Positions 17,479-26,302 are shown, counted from the stretch's first letter. The stretch: 64,000 nucleotides of DNA from Vulcanimicrobium winogradskyi (GCA_003134965.1 PLDA01000001.1:248001-312000); one strand, 5' to 3'. Numbers and translations: made by a program. Notes: generated from the sequence alone by a model not told the origin.

Positions 17479-18092
17479 ACGGAGAGCAGAACGTCGAGCA
17501 ACGCGTCGGTCGTTGCAACCGCCGCCGCGGCGCCTGCGCGAAAATTCCACTCGTTCGAGGCGCGCTCGCCGACCAGGTTCGACACGCCGCGAATCTCGAT
17601 CGCCGGCACCTCCGCCAGTTGTGCCGCGCGCAGCACCGAGTAACCCTCCATCGACTCGACGTCGGGCCGGAAGCGGTGCGCCAGCACGAGCGCTCGCGCG
17701 GTCGTGGTGGTGACGATCGCCGAGGTCACGCCGCGGCCGACGATCACCGGCACGACACCGGACAGGAACGGGCGCAGCAGCGCCGGATCGGCCTCGACGT
17801 GGCGGACCAGCTCGAGCCCGCCAGGGAGCGGGAACGCCGTTCCGTCCTCGAGTCCTAGCTCGGCATAGTCTTCGCGCGAGCAGACGACCGCGTCGCCGAC
17901 CGTGCAGCGATCGCGAAAACCGCCGGCGATCCCGGCATTGATCACCGCGTCGTAGCGGCGCGCCGCGAGCGCGCGCATCGTGCCGAGCGCGGCCTCGACC
18001 GGGCCGACGCCGGCGGCGATCACCTCGACCCCTTCACGCGGCGGCAGCGCCGCCAGCTCCTGCGCTACCGCGCAGACGACGAGGATGCTGAT
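17475..18092 (-). CDS. mqnB: futalosine hydrolase
   Basis: Cleaves futalosine or a related nucleoside in the futalosine menaquinone route; nucleoside phosphorylase fold. Seen: VINAGIAGGF, VVCSREDYAELG, VESMEGYSVLRAA (substrate glutamate) and EIRGVSNLVGERAS. No ATG, GTG or TTG lies where the protein should begin. The codon at the expected position is ATC (18092, giving M-SILVVCAVAQEL), and a CTG lies at 18119. The start given is therefore a guess. The gene overlaps the upstream Mpo1-like gene and is coupled to mqnD by ATGA. Confidence 0.85.
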   Translation of the reverse strand: MSILVVCAVAQELAALPPREGVEVIAAGVGPVEAALGTMRALAARRYDAVINAGIAGGFRDRCTVGDAVVCSREDYAELGLEDGTAFPLPGGLELVRHVEADPALLRPFLSGVVPVIVGRGVTSAIVTTTTARALVLAHRFRPDVESMEGYSVLRAAQLAEVPAIEIRGVSNLVGERASNEWNFRAGAAAAVATTDALLDVLLSV

Positions 18093-18532
18093 TTCGGAAC
18101 CAGATGGCTCGCTACCCAGAGCGGCCCGACGAGCAGGTGCAGCAGGTTCGTGAGGAACGCGGGCGACTTCCCTTCGTAGGCGTTTCCGACGAACTGGAAG
18201 ATCCAGCCGACCACGAAGGCGCCGATCGCGAACGGCCACGTCACGTACGCGGCGAGCGCGTAGAGCACGAACAGCGCAATGATCGCGACGAGCGCGGCGA
18301 AGATGACGGCGCGACCGGCGCTGCCCAGGAACAGATAATAGATCGCGATGGCGAGGACGGCGACGGCAGCGAGGTCGTGTGGCTGGCTCCAGACGACCGG
18401 CAGCGTGACCAGCCGCAGCAGCGCGATGATGCCGAGCACGATCAGCGGGATCCCGATCTCGTGGCACACGAGGTTGCGCCGGTCGCGGTGATACGCTCCG
18501 TAGTCGTCGAACAGCTGCCGTCCCGTCTGCAT
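18065..18532 (-). CDS. Mpo1-like (DUF962) membrane protein
   Basis: 155 residues, four or five hydrophobic helices. The N-terminal signature YHRDRRNLVCHEIGIP, with two histidines spaced as in the family, and WIFQFVGNAYEGKSPAFL later identify the DUF962/Mpo1 group. The yeast member is a 2-hydroxy-fatty-acid dioxygenase in alpha-oxidation. Whether this homologue has that activity is unknown, although it would fit the lipid metabolism seen in the window. ATG 18532 was chosen; the gene starts 5 bases after QueE. Confidence 0.8.
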   Translation of the reverse strand: MQTGRQLFDDYGAYHRDRRNLVCHEIGIPLIVLGIIALLRLVTLPVVWSQPHDLAAVAVLAIAIYYLFLGSAGRAVIFAALVAIIALFVLYALAAYVTWPFAIGAFVVGWIFQFVGNAYEGKSPAFLTNLLHLLVGPLWVASHLVPKSASSSSAR

Positions 18533-18537
18533 CCCGA

Positions 18538-19113
18538 TCACCTTACGCCGATGAACTTGTGCGTCTGCAGCGAGAGCCGCAGGCGGCCCGGATCGCGCTT
18601 CGCCGCATCGATCGCAAGCGCGACGTTCGACGGCTTGTTGCCCTCCGGCTGCAAGAACAGCGGCGTGCTCTCCGGGAACGAGCCGATCCATTCCTCCGGC
18701 ACGCGGCCGTCGACGATCAGCTTCGCCTCGTCGGCTCGGCGCGCCATCTCCGGCGCGAGCCGCTCCTTGGGCGAGACCGTCAGCCAGACGTCGCCCGGGA
18801 GCTCGGCCGGCAACGTCCCGTTCGACTCGATGTGGACCCGGCGGCCGTCGGCGCGCAAAGCGTCGATCAGCGCTCCGGTCTCGCGCTGCGCCAGCGGCTC
18901 GCCGCCGGTGAGGATCACCATCGGGCACGAGCCGCCTGCGTCGCGCACCCGGGTGACGACGTCGGCGACCGACCCGAAGAACTTCAGCGAGTAGTCGGTG
19001 TCGCAGAACGAGCAGCTGAGGTTACAGCCGGCGAGGCGGACGAAGACGGCGGGTGTTCCGGTCCACGTCCCCTCACCTTGCACGCTGTAGAAGATCTCAG
19101 CCAGCTGCAGCAC
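18538..19113 (-). CDS. queE: 7-carboxy-7-deazaguanine synthase
   Basis: Radical SAM enzyme of queuosine/7-deazaguanine synthesis, converting carboxy-tetrahydropterin to CDG. 191 residues. The cluster-binding cysteines are in AGCNLSCSFCDTDYS, preceded by YSVQGEGTWTGTPAVF, and ILTGGEPLAQ is the GGE motif. QueD lies 600 bases upstream on the same strand, separated by a glycine-zipper gene, so the pathway is at least partly clustered. QueC and QueF are not in the window. Confidence 0.93.
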   Translation of the reverse strand: MLQLAEIFYSVQGEGTWTGTPAVFVRLAGCNLSCSFCDTDYSLKFFGSVADVVTRVRDAGGSCPMVILTGGEPLAQRETGALIDALRADGRRVHIESNGTLPAELPGDVWLTVSPKERLAPEMARRADEAKLIVDGRVPEEWIGSFPESTPLFLQPEGNKPSNVALAIDAAKRDPGRLRLSLQTHKFIGVR

Positions 19114-19123
19114 CGTGTGCCTG

Positions 19124-19675
19124 TTAGTGCGTAGCCTGGCGGCGGGCGCGGATCACCTGCACGGTGACGACGGAGTTCGCCGGGACGGTGACGTTCTGCT
19201 TCGCGTTCTTGGCATAGATGTAGCCGCCGGCCGCACCGAGCAGACCGCCCATGTTCGTGCCGACCTTCTTGCCGATGATGTTGCCGACGATCATGCCGGC
19301 GACCGCGCCGCCGGCCTCGTTCACGACGTTGCTCTTCGTGTTCACCTGAACGCCGGTCGCGCGGCCGTCGAGCGCGTACGAAGCGCCCGAACGCGTGTGC
19401 AGCTTGTCGAAGGCGAGCGAGATCTTCCCGGCGCGGCCCTGGCCGGCGGGCTGGACGGAGTCGACGTGACCGTAGATCGTGGCGCCGTTGATGTTGTTGT
19501 CCTGCGAGTGGACGTTCGACATCGTGAAGCGCTGGCCGACGACGGCCGACTTCGAGTCGAGTTGCTGGTCGATCGTACCGCTCAGCTCGGTCCCGGCGGT
19601 CACCTGGGCAGAGGCGACCAGGGGGACGAGCGCCAGCGCGGCGACGGCTGCGAGGGTTGAGAGTCTGCGGATCAT
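19124..19675 (-). CDS. secreted glycine-zipper protein, unknown
   Basis: 183 residues with a clear signal peptide (LAAVAALALVPLVASAQ). A beta-rich middle (GTELSGTIDQQLDSKSAVVG, GRAGKISLAFDKL) is followed by a glycine-zipper helix pair (AGGAVAGMIVGNIIGKKVG, GGLLGAAGGYIY). Such proteins are usually envelope-associated. No function can be assigned; it lies between QueD and QueE without an evident link. Confidence 0.72.
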   Translation of the reverse strand: MIRRLSTLAAVAALALVPLVASAQVTAGTELSGTIDQQLDSKSAVVGQRFTMSNVHSQDNNINGATIYGHVDSVQPAGQGRAGKISLAFDKLHTRSGASYALDGRATGVQVNTKSNVVNEAGGAVAGMIVGNIIGKKVGTNMGGLLGAAGGYIYAKNAKQNVTVPANSVVTVQVIRARRQATH

Positions 19676-19718
19676 TCGAGTGCTAGCTCCTATCGATTGC
19701 GGTGGGCCTCCCGGCTCT

Positions 19719-20096
19719 TTACCCGGTCTGAGTCAGAGGATCGCCCTTCCGAAGAACGACGCAGGCCTTCCGAGTCTCCCACAAGGTAAGCTCTGCAAGC
19801 CCAGGGAGCTGCTGCGACAGACGCTCCCACACCCACACCACAATGTTCTCCGCGGTCGGATTTTCGATCAGCTCGTTCAGCGAGCGATGGTCCAGCTTGC
19901 TGACGACCGCTTCCTTGACGATGCGCGAGACGACCTCGAAGTCCTCGACCATCCCCGCGGCCGGGCCGCCCTGCTGCAGGGGCCCCTCGAGCATGACGTC
20001 GAGCCGATACGAGTGCCCGTGAAGGCGCGCGCACTTGCCGGGATGGTTCGGAAGCACGTGAGCGGCCTCGAACGTGAAGGACTTGCGGATTTGCAC
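19719..20096 (-). CDS. queD: 6-carboxytetrahydropterin synthase (QueD/PTPS family)
   Basis: 125 residues from GTG 20096 (VQIRKSFTFEAAH). Zinc ligands are in EAAH and LHGHSY, the catalytic cysteine is in NHPGKCARLHGH, and the substrate glutamate is in LWETRKACVV. Makes 6-carboxy-5,6,7,8-tetrahydropterin for queuosine. The upstream ATG at 20168 would add an arginine-rich piece overlapping the neighbour and is unlikely. Confidence 0.92.
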   Translation of the reverse strand: MQIRKSFTFEAAHVLPNHPGKCARLHGHSYRLDVMLEGPLQQGGPAAGMVEDFEVVSRIVKEAVVSKLDHRSLNELIENPTAENIVVWVWERLSQQLPGLAELTLWETRKACVVLRKGDPLTQTG

Positions 20097-20131
20097 GGCC
20101 CACGGGTTTCGCCGCGGCTGTCGGCATCGCC

Positions 20132-21226
20132 TCAGGCGCTCGGCAATACCTCCGAGTACCGCCACCACAACACCAGCCCTTGCTCCGGGAGAATCGGGCC
20201 CTCGAGCCGCAGGACGGCGGATTGCCCTCCCCTTTCGATGGTGACCTTCTTGCGATGGATCTCGAACGCTCCCCAGTGCGTCAGGTTGGGCGGGAAGTAG
20301 ACGATGATCCGCATGCCGTCACCCGGCGTCAGGCTCGTCCAGATCTCGTAGTCGTCGAGCGATTTGATCATCCTGAACTTCGTCGAGATCTTCTTCCGCT
20401 GACCGGGTTGAATGTCTTTGACGAGATGTTTGAAAATGAGGCGCTCTTGCGCCAGGTCGATGGCGTCGAGCGACAGCAATGCGCCGTCCACTGTCACCTG
20501 CTCGATCTGCATCGGCGTCTCAACGATCGGATACACCGGCGCGTCCTCCAGCTGAACGACGATCTCGTAGTCCTTGGGCTGCAGCGCGATGTTTTCTATT
20601 TCATAGCGCATCGTCGTGGATATCTCCATGACGTTCACCGGCGGAACCTTTGGATCTCGCGGCGTCGCCTGTTTCATTTTCATTTCGAACGTCACGAGAT
20701 AGTCGTGCCGGAAGAAGTCGGCTTTAAGGACGAGCTCGTGGATCTCGTCGCCGATGCTCTTGGGAAAGCGCCGAAACAGGACCTCGTTGAACACGTCGGC
20801 TGCAACATTCGCGAGCGCCTTCTCCGCGATCTCGCGAAAGAGCTCGAGCTCTTTGACGGCGACATCGCGCACTGCCGTAATTTCTACGATCGCTTCGGTC
20901 ATTTTTGCATTCGCCGCGTCCCGAAACGAGTGCAGATCGCGCAGAAGAAGACTCTCGAGCTGTTGCCGGGCCGCCTTTTCGATGCTGATGATGACGGCGA
21001 CCGCGATACCCAACGTGACCGCGACGTCCCGTAACATCTCGGACCAGAACTTCGGATCGTCCCAGAAAGCGGTGAGCTTCGCCCGGTCCTCGAGGACGGC
21101 GGATCCGATGAGCAAGAGCAGCGCGATCACGCAAAGCGCGAGGAGCTGCTTCGGAAGCCAAAGCGTCATCCAGGGATTGACGAGCTCCGTGCGCTCACGA
21201 TCGTCCGAATTTGGGTCGTCTCCCAT
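20132..21226 (-). CDS. membrane-anchored protein of unknown function
   Basis: 364 residues. Two adjacent N-terminal helices (LLALCVIALLLLIGSAV and AVTLGIAVAVIISI) are followed by a heptad-like helical stretch (QQLESLLLRDLHSFRDAAN to about residue 140) and a beta-rich C-terminal domain with no recognised motif. I chose ATG 21226; the frame upstream is a shadow of the GrpB gene. Codon use is visibly less G+C-biased than its neighbours, which suggests recent acquisition. A signalling or stress-sensor role is possible but unsupported. Confidence 0.65.
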   Translation of the reverse strand: MGDDPNSDDRERTELVNPWMTLWLPKQLLALCVIALLLLIGSAVLEDRAKLTAFWDDPKFWSEMLRDVAVTLGIAVAVIISIEKAARQQLESLLLRDLHSFRDAANAKMTEAIVEITAVRDVAVKELELFREIAEKALANVAADVFNEVLFRRFPKSIGDEIHELVLKADFFRHDYLVTFEMKMKQATPRDPKVPPVNVMEISTTMRYEIENIALQPKDYEIVVQLEDAPVYPIVETPMQIEQVTVDGALLSLDAIDLAQERLIFKHLVKDIQPGQRKKISTKFRMIKSLDDYEIWTSLTPGDGMRIIVYFPPNLTHWGAFEIHRKKVTIERGGQSAVLRLEGPILPEQGLVLWWRYSEVLPSA

Positions 21227-21272
21227 AGCACCCCCGAGAGTAAGGCAAGGTAGCCGCTCTTCCCAATGCCCG

Positions 21273-21313
21273 CCCGAGACTCCCGGCGTTGGACGCTCCC
21301 TTGCCGTCTCGGG
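21273..21313. promoter_or_regulatory. inverted repeat in the divergent gap
   Basis: CCCGAGAC (21273-21280) and GTCTCGGG (21306-21313) form 8-base arms 25 bases apart, in the 126-base gap between the membrane-anchored protein and grpB. TAGAAT at 21314-21319 could be a -10 for grpB, with TTGGAC at 21289-21294 as a poorly spaced -35 (19 bases). Operator or transcript stem; function inferred only. Confidence 0.3.
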
Positions 21314-21352
21314 TAGAATCGAGCGTGCCCCGGAGCCGCCCTGAGAGGTAGC

Positions 21353-21931
21353 GTGAAAGACCCGCGAATCGATCCGATCTCGCCCGAAGAGCGCGCCGAA
21401 CCGGTCGTCGTCGTCCCGTACGATCCCGCCTGGCCGGCGTCGTTCGAGCGAGTGCGCGCGCCCGTTGCTGAGGCGCTCGGCGATTTGGCGGTCGGTATCG
21501 AGCACATCGGCAGCACCGCCGTCCCCGGGCTCGAGGCGAAGCCGATCGTCGACGTCGACGTCGTGATCCGCCGCGCCGGCGATCTGGACGAGGTCATGCG
21601 ACGGCTCGGGCAGCTCGGCTATACGCACCTGGGAGATCTCGGGATCGTCGGACGGGAAGCGTTCCGCGCCACGAAGCAGATGCCGCGCCACCATCTCTAT
21701 GTCTGCGCGTCCGGTGCGGTGCCGCTGCAGGCGCACCTGATCCTGCGCGACGCGCTGCGGGGCGATCCGGCGCTGGCGGCGCAGTATGGCGCCCTCAAGC
21801 GCGAACTCGCGGAACGCTACCGCGAGGACCGGGACGCGTACACGGAGGGGAAAAGCGTCTTCATCACCGCAGTCTTACTGCGCGAGCGCGACGGCCGCGA
21901 CAAGCGAGCCCATCGGCGCCGCAAGGGGTAG
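21353..21931 (+). CDS. GrpB/UPF0157 family protein (nucleotidyltransferase fold)
   Basis: 192 residues from a GTG start with GAGAGG upstream. Family signature: VPYDPAWPASFERV, then EHIGSTAVPGLEAKPIVDVD, which carries the nucleotidyltransferase-like GS and DxD residues. The later YVCASGAVPLQAHLILRD is also typical. The biochemical role of the family is not established, although GrpB domains are found fused to dephospho-CoA kinase. Confidence 0.88.
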   Translation: MKDPRIDPISPEERAEPVVVVPYDPAWPASFERVRAPVAEALGDLAVGIEHIGSTAVPGLEAKPIVDVDVVIRRAGDLDEVMRRLGQLGYTHLGDLGIVGREAFRATKQMPRHHLYVCASGAVPLQAHLILRDALRGDPALAAQYGALKRELAERYREDRDAYTEGKSVFITAVLLRERDGRDKRAHRRRKG

Positions 21932-21944
21932 GAGGCGATCGCGC

Positions 21945-22409
21945 ATGGCGCAGCAACTGAGTCCCAACTTCACGCTGGCGGAGCTGACGACGACCAACAC
22001 CGGGCTCGACAACACGCCGAACGCCGATGAGATCGAGCGCCTGCGCTTGCTGGCGGCGTTCTTGGAGAAGGTGCGCGCCGTCTTGGGTAACCGCACGATG
22101 ACGATCAATTCAGCCTTCCGCAGCGAAGCGGTGAACAACTCCGTCGGCGGGGTGAAGAACAGCGCGCACCGCCTCGGATATGCGTGCGACTTCGTGTGCC
22201 CGAGCGCCGGCTCGCCGCTCGACGTGTGCCGGGCGCTCGACGCTGCCGGAACCGCCGGTACGATCGTCTTCGACCAGCTGATTCAGGAAGGGACCTGGAC
22301 GCACATCTCGCGCGATCCGACCGGCAGCGGCACGGGCGCACCGCGGAAGATGCGGCTGACGCTGATCGGGCCGGGCAAGTACGCGAGCGGGATCAAGCCT
22401 ACGCCGTGA
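21945..22409 (+). CDS. M15-family peptidase-like protein
   Basis: 154 residues. LSPNFTLAELT at the N-terminus and SAFRSEAVNN, then SAHRLGYACDF (the SxHxxGxAxD zinc motif) and WTHIS (third ligand) match the D-Ala-D-Ala carboxypeptidase/endolysin M15A fold. No signal peptide is visible, as in phage-derived copies, so it may be a domesticated phage lysin. GGAGG lies a good distance before ATG 21945, right after the GrpB stop. Confidence 0.82.
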   Translation: MAQQLSPNFTLAELTTTNTGLDNTPNADEIERLRLLAAFLEKVRAVLGNRTMTINSAFRSEAVNNSVGGVKNSAHRLGYACDFVCPSAGSPLDVCRALDAAGTAGTIVFDQLIQEGTWTHISRDPTGSGTGAPRKMRLTLIGPGKYASGIKPTP

Positions 22410-22419
22410 TCTCGCGGCC

Positions 22420-23982
22420 TCAGCGCTTCGCGCGGCGGACGTGCACGGCGTTCGCGCGGTAGTCGAACCAGAGGTCGTAGGTTTTCAGCAAGTCGGTCCC
22501 GATGATCCCGTCGACGTCCTCGGTGCCGAGGTCGGCGTTCGCGACGTCGGCGGTCGCGCCGCGGGTGTAGATTCCGCCGAACTCGAAGGTCGGGAGGCGG
22601 GTCGGTTCCGCGTTCGTGTAGCCGCCGATTCCGCGCACGTGCATCGTGCTGGCGACGCGTTCCGGCGTGAAGTCGCCGCGCTCGGCGAACGCCATTTCGA
22701 ACACGGTGCGGTTTGCGCCGGTGTCGAGGATGACGCGCCCGTTGGCGCTGCCGGCGCGTGCCTGGACCGCCGGCGTCTTGTCGTCGAGCGCGACGGTGAC
22801 CGCAGCGGTATCCGTGGGCGCGCGGAAGTGTTCGGGCGCGATCGCCTCGGCGAGGTTCTTCTCGAGATCGAAGTGCACGACGGTGTCGGCGAAGAACTCG
22901 AACCCGAGCAGGCCGGCGATGTGCGTGTGAGCGTTGGCGTGGAACGGAATCGTCACTACGCGGCAGACGACGTTGCGCATTCGCAGGCCGCCGAGGGTGA
23001 TCTGCGGCGCGATCGTCGTGCTCTCGGGGAACGTTCCCAGCGTCGAGCCGACGCGCCCTCCGTAGTGGTCCAGGCCCTGCTGCTGCACGACTGAGGGGTC
23101 GACGACGATCCCGGCTGCGCCCGAGTCGAGCAAGAAATCGTACGCCCCGCGACCGACGATGACGCGCACGACGGCGAGCCCGTTGACGAAGCGCACGGGA
23201 AGCCGGACCGTCGTCTGCCGCTCCGGAAACTCGACCAGCCGGCGCGTCGGTGGTTGATCGACGTCGCGCACGTCGGGCGTCGTGTCGAGCGAACGGTTCA
23301 CCAGGATCTGCTCGCGCTCGTTGCCCAGCGAGTCGGTGGTGCGCACGCGCGACGGTTCGGGGACGCCCTCGACGCTGCGATAGTCGTCGTAGGTCGTGCT
23401 GTACCGCCGCCGCCGCTCGACGTACTCGCGCCGGACGAGATTGCCGCTGCGCTTGTCGACGAACAGCCACTCATGCCGTCCGGTCGGCGGGTTCACCTCG
23501 ACCACGTACGCGCTCAGCGCCGGCGAATCGCCGATAACGTGCACGTAGTGCTCGTCGCCGGGTTCGCGGAACGTGCGCTCGCTGACCGCGTCGCGCTGTT
23601 CGTGGATCCCTGGATAGGAGAAGACGATCCCGTTGCGGTTTTGCTCCCAGCGGACGCCGTGCAGTACGCCGCGCTCGTACGAGAGCGGTCCGAGCGTCGT
23701 CGTCTCGCGGACGTCCTTGCCGAGCCGGTTGACGCGGTACGAACCGACCGTGCCGTCTTGAAAGAGCCGCCAGTCCTCGAGCACCGTGACCGCCCGCGTG
23801 TGCTCGCGGGCGTGCGCGCGCTCGTACAGCGTACGGACCCGCGCGAGCGGGGCGCTCGCCGCGACGAGCCCTCCGGGTTCGTCGTCGATCGCCGCCCCAG
23901 CGGGCGCGGCGGCAATCACGAAAGCGGTCAGCAGCAAACCCGAGTGCCAAGCCCGGCGGGTTCGGCCAAAGGCCGAACCCAC
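22420..23982 (-). CDS. retropepsin-like aspartyl protease, secreted
   Basis: 520 residues. A signal peptide is present (LLLTAFVIAAAPAGA). The N-terminal 250 residues resemble an outer-membrane lipoprotein-sorting type beta domain (YSTTYDDYRSVEGVPEPSRV). Two aspartyl protease-like motifs follow, FLLDSGAAGIVVD and VILDTGANRTVFE, with GIIGTDLLKTYDLWFDY near the end, so both lobes are in one chain. The GTG start (23982) shares bases with the E2 stop (TAGTG) and is immediately followed by a strong palindrome in codons 1-8. Confidence 0.8.
   Translation of the reverse strand: MGSAFGRTRRAWHSGLLLTAFVIAAAPAGAAIDDEPGGLVAASAPLARVRTLYERAHAREHTRAVTVLEDWRLFQDGTVGSYRVNRLGKDVRETTTLGPLSYERGVLHGVRWEQNRNGIVFSYPGIHEQRDAVSERTFREPGDEHYVHVIGDSPALSAYVVEVNPPTGRHEWLFVDKRSGNLVRREYVERRRRYSTTYDDYRSVEGVPEPSRVRTTDSLGNEREQILVNRSLDTTPDVRDVDQPPTRRLVEFPERQTTVRLPVRFVNGLAVVRVIVGRGAYDFLLDSGAAGIVVDPSVVQQQGLDHYGGRVGSTLGTFPESTTIAPQITLGGLRMRNVVCRVVTIPFHANAHTHIAGLLGFEFFADTVVHFDLEKNLAEAIAPEHFRAPTDTAAVTVALDDKTPAVQARAGSANGRVILDTGANRTVFEMAFAERGDFTPERVASTMHVRGIGGYTNAEPTRLPTFEFGGIYTRGATADVANADLGTEDVDGIIGTDLLKTYDLWFDYRANAVHVRRAKR
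23958..23980. repeat. perfect 10-base-arm hairpin just inside the protease start
   Basis: GGGTTCGGCC-AAA-GGCCGAACCC. On the minus strand it lies immediately after the E2 stop and within the first codons of the protease gene. It lacks a T-run, so it is not a classical terminator, but it could attenuate downstream expression or block the ribosome site. Confidence 0.75.
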
Positions 23983-25289
23983 TACAGCGATCCCACCGGT
24001 CCCATCGCTTCCAGCCGCTTCTTGAGATCGCTCAGGAAGCCGCTCGCGACGGCTCCGTCGACGACGCGGTGGTCGAGTGACATGCAGACGTTCATCATCG
24101 AACGAATCGCGATCGAGTCGTCGTCGCGTACGACCGGGCGCTTCACGACCGCTTCGCTCGTGACGATCCCCGCTTGGCCGGGGACCAGAATCGGCGCGCT
24201 CAAGATCGAGCCGTTGGCGCCGGTGTTGTTCACGGTGAACGTCCCGGCGGCGAGATCGTCGGCGCCGAGCCGCCCTCGGCGCGCTTTGTCGATCAGCTCC
24301 CCGGCCGCGAGCGCGATCCCCTTGATCGAGAGCTTGTCGGCGTTGCGGATCACCGGCACGATCAGGTTGCCGTCGGCCGCGATCGCGATCCCGACGTTCA
24401 CCTCAGGGTGGACGCGGATCCCCTCCTCGGTGAACGACGAGTTCATCAGCGGAAACGTCACGAGCGACTCGACGACGGCCCGGATGAAGAACGGCAGCAG
24501 CGTCAGTTTGACGCCGTACGCCTTCTCGAACGCGTCCTTCTCACGGGCGCGCCATTTCCAGACGTTGCTGACGTCGACTTCGGTCATCGTCCAAGCGTGC
24601 GGGGCGGTGCGTTTCGAGTCGACCATGCGCTGCGCGATGATCCGGCGCGCCTGTGTCAGCGGGATCAGTTCGCCCGGGCGGGCACCCGCATACGACGGCT
24701 TCGCGCGGGTCGCGACAGCCGCCGTAGACGGCGGCGCAACGGCTCCTGCAACGGCGGGAGCCGCGACCCCCGCGCTCGGAGCGGCCTTTGCGGCCGACAG
24801 AATGTCGTTCGCGGTGATGCGGCCGTGATCGCCCGTACCGTCGACGCGCGCCAGGTCGATGCCGTGCTCGCGCGCGAGGCGCCGAACGGCCGGCGAGACG
24901 CGCACGCCGTTCGCGCCGGTATTCGAGGTGCCGTTCGCTCCAGTAACCGACGCGCCGTTCGCCGGTGCGGCCGCCGGTGCGATGATCGGCGCGGCGGCGG
25001 CGACCTGTTCGGAGGGCGAGCCGCTGCCGACGGGCGCGGGCGTCTCGGCCCCGACCTCGTCGATGATCGCGATCGGCGTTCCGGTCGGAACGGTCTCACC
25101 TTCCTTGACGATGAGCTCGCGGATCACGCCGGTGACCGGTGCAGGCACCTCGGCGTTGACTTTGTCGGTCGATATCTCGACGAACGCTTCGTACTTCTCG
25201 ACGCTGTCGCCGGGCTTCTTGAGCCACTGCGCGACGGTCCCTTCGGTAACCGTCTCGCCCAGCTGCGGCATCGTGATCGTGGTGGCCAT
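23982..25289 (-). CDS. 2-oxoacid dehydrogenase E2 (dihydrolipoamide acyltransferase)
   Basis: 435 residues. An N-terminal lipoyl domain has the modified lysine in EISTDKVNAEVPA. An Ala/Pro/Asn-rich linker is followed by a peripheral-subunit-binding domain (VSPAVRRLAREHGIDLARV). The catalytic domain carries SLDHRVVDGAVASGF, with the HxxxDG acyltransfer residues. ATG 25289 shares one base with the E1beta stop (TGATG). Together with E1alpha and E1beta it forms a complete E1-E2 operon. An E3 is not present, so a shared lipoamide dehydrogenase must lie elsewhere. Pyruvate or branched-chain substrate cannot be decided by eye. Confidence 0.93.
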   Translation of the reverse strand: MATTITMPQLGETVTEGTVAQWLKKPGDSVEKYEAFVEISTDKVNAEVPAPVTGVIRELIVKEGETVPTGTPIAIIDEVGAETPAPVGSGSPSEQVAAAAPIIAPAAAPANGASVTGANGTSNTGANGVRVSPAVRRLAREHGIDLARVDGTGDHGRITANDILSAAKAAPSAGVAAPAVAGAVAPPSTAAVATRAKPSYAGARPGELIPLTQARRIIAQRMVDSKRTAPHAWTMTEVDVSNVWKWRAREKDAFEKAYGVKLTLLPFFIRAVVESLVTFPLMNSSFTEEGIRVHPEVNVGIAIAADGNLIVPVIRNADKLSIKGIALAAGELIDKARRGRLGADDLAAGTFTVNNTGANGSILSAPILVPGQAGIVTSEAVVKRPVVRDDDSIAIRSMMNVCMSLDHRVVDGAVASGFLSDLKKRLEAMGPVGSL

Positions 25290-26302
25290 CAGAATTTCGC
25301 CATGTCGCGCATCGCTTGGACCATCTCGTCGGTCGAGATCAAAAACTCTTCCTCGAGCGGGAGCGCGTAGCCCATCGCCGGTACGTCGGGGCCGGCGAGG
25401 CGGCGAACCGGCGCGTCGAGATCGAAGAGCGCCTCCTCGGCGACCATCGCGCTGATCTCGGCGCCGATCCCGCCGAACTTGTTGTCTTCGTGGATGATGA
25501 GCAGCTTGCGCGTCTTGCGCACTGAATCGAGGATCGTGGTCTTGTCCATCGGGCGGATCGAGCGCAAGTCGATCACCTCGACCGAGACGCCGTCGCTTTC
25601 GAGGCGGTTCGCCGCGTCGAGCGCCTGGTGCGCGTTGTATCCGTACGACACGACGGTCACGTCGGTGCCGGCTTTCTTCACGTCCGCTTTGCCGATCGGG
25701 ATCGTGTAGTAGCCGCCCGGGACCTCGCCCTTCACGCTGCGGTACGTCTTCTTGTGCTCGAGGAAGAGCACCGGATCCGGGCACTCGATCGCGGCGTTGA
25801 GCAGTCCCTTGATGTCGGCCGGCGTCGAGGGCGCCAGAATCGTCAATCCGGGGACGTGATAGAACAGCGCTTCGATCGAGACCGAGTGCGAGAGGGCGCC
25901 GCGCACGCCGCCGCCGTACGGCGTGCGGATCACCATCGGACAGGTGTAGTCGCCGTTCGAGCGATAGCGCGTCTTCGCGGCTTCGCCGACGATCTGGTTG
26001 AACGCGGGATAGATGAAGTCGGCGAACTGGATCTCGGCGATCGGCCGCAGCCCTTCCATCGCCATCCCGATCGCGACGCCGACGATCGACGCCTCGGCGA
26101 GCGGCGTGTCGACGATGCGCTCCGGGCCAAACTCTTCCAGAAAGCCCTTGGTGATGAGGAAGACGTTGCCGCGGGCGCCGACGTCTTCGCCCATGATGAG
26201 GACGCGGTCGTCGCGCACCAGCGCGTCGTGCAGCGTCGTGCGCACGGCTTCGACGTTGGTCATCACCGTCGTCCCGGTCTGCTGCTGCGTGGTTGCCGTC
26301 AC
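25289..26302 (-). CDS. 2-oxoacid dehydrogenase E1 beta subunit
   Basis: Transketolase-like pyrimidine and C-terminal domains: LIMGEDVGARGNVF, EFGPERIVDTPLAE, AEIQFADFIYPAFNQI, RTPYGGGVRGALSHS and LIIHEDNKFGGIGAEI. Pairs with the E1alpha gene upstream to decarboxylate a 2-oxoacid using ThDP. I chose GTG 26302, which overlaps the E1alpha stop as GTGA and has AGGAG at good spacing (337 residues). ATG 26263 would give 324 residues and lacks a visible ribosome site. Confidence 0.93.
   Translation of the reverse strand: MTATTQQQTGTTVMTNVEAVRTTLHDALVRDDRVLIMGEDVGARGNVFLITKGFLEEFGPERIVDTPLAEASIVGVAIGMAMEGLRPIAEIQFADFIYPAFNQIVGEAAKTRYRSNGDYTCPMVIRTPYGGGVRGALSHSVSIEALFYHVPGLTILAPSTPADIKGLLNAAIECPDPVLFLEHKKTYRSVKGEVPGGYYTIPIGKADVKKAGTDVTVVSYGYNAHQALDAANRLESDGVSVEVIDLRSIRPMDKTTILDSVRKTRKLLIIHEDNKFGGIGAEISAMVAEEALFDLDAPVRRLAGPDVPAMGYALPLEEEFLISTDEMVQAMRDMAKF

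Noticed and set aside
19396..19417. CAGCTTGTCGAAGGCGA inside the glycine-zipper gene, similar to the dispersed repeat
   Set aside because: It encodes part of a plausible beta strand within the protein and lies far from a gene end; chance similarity is likely.
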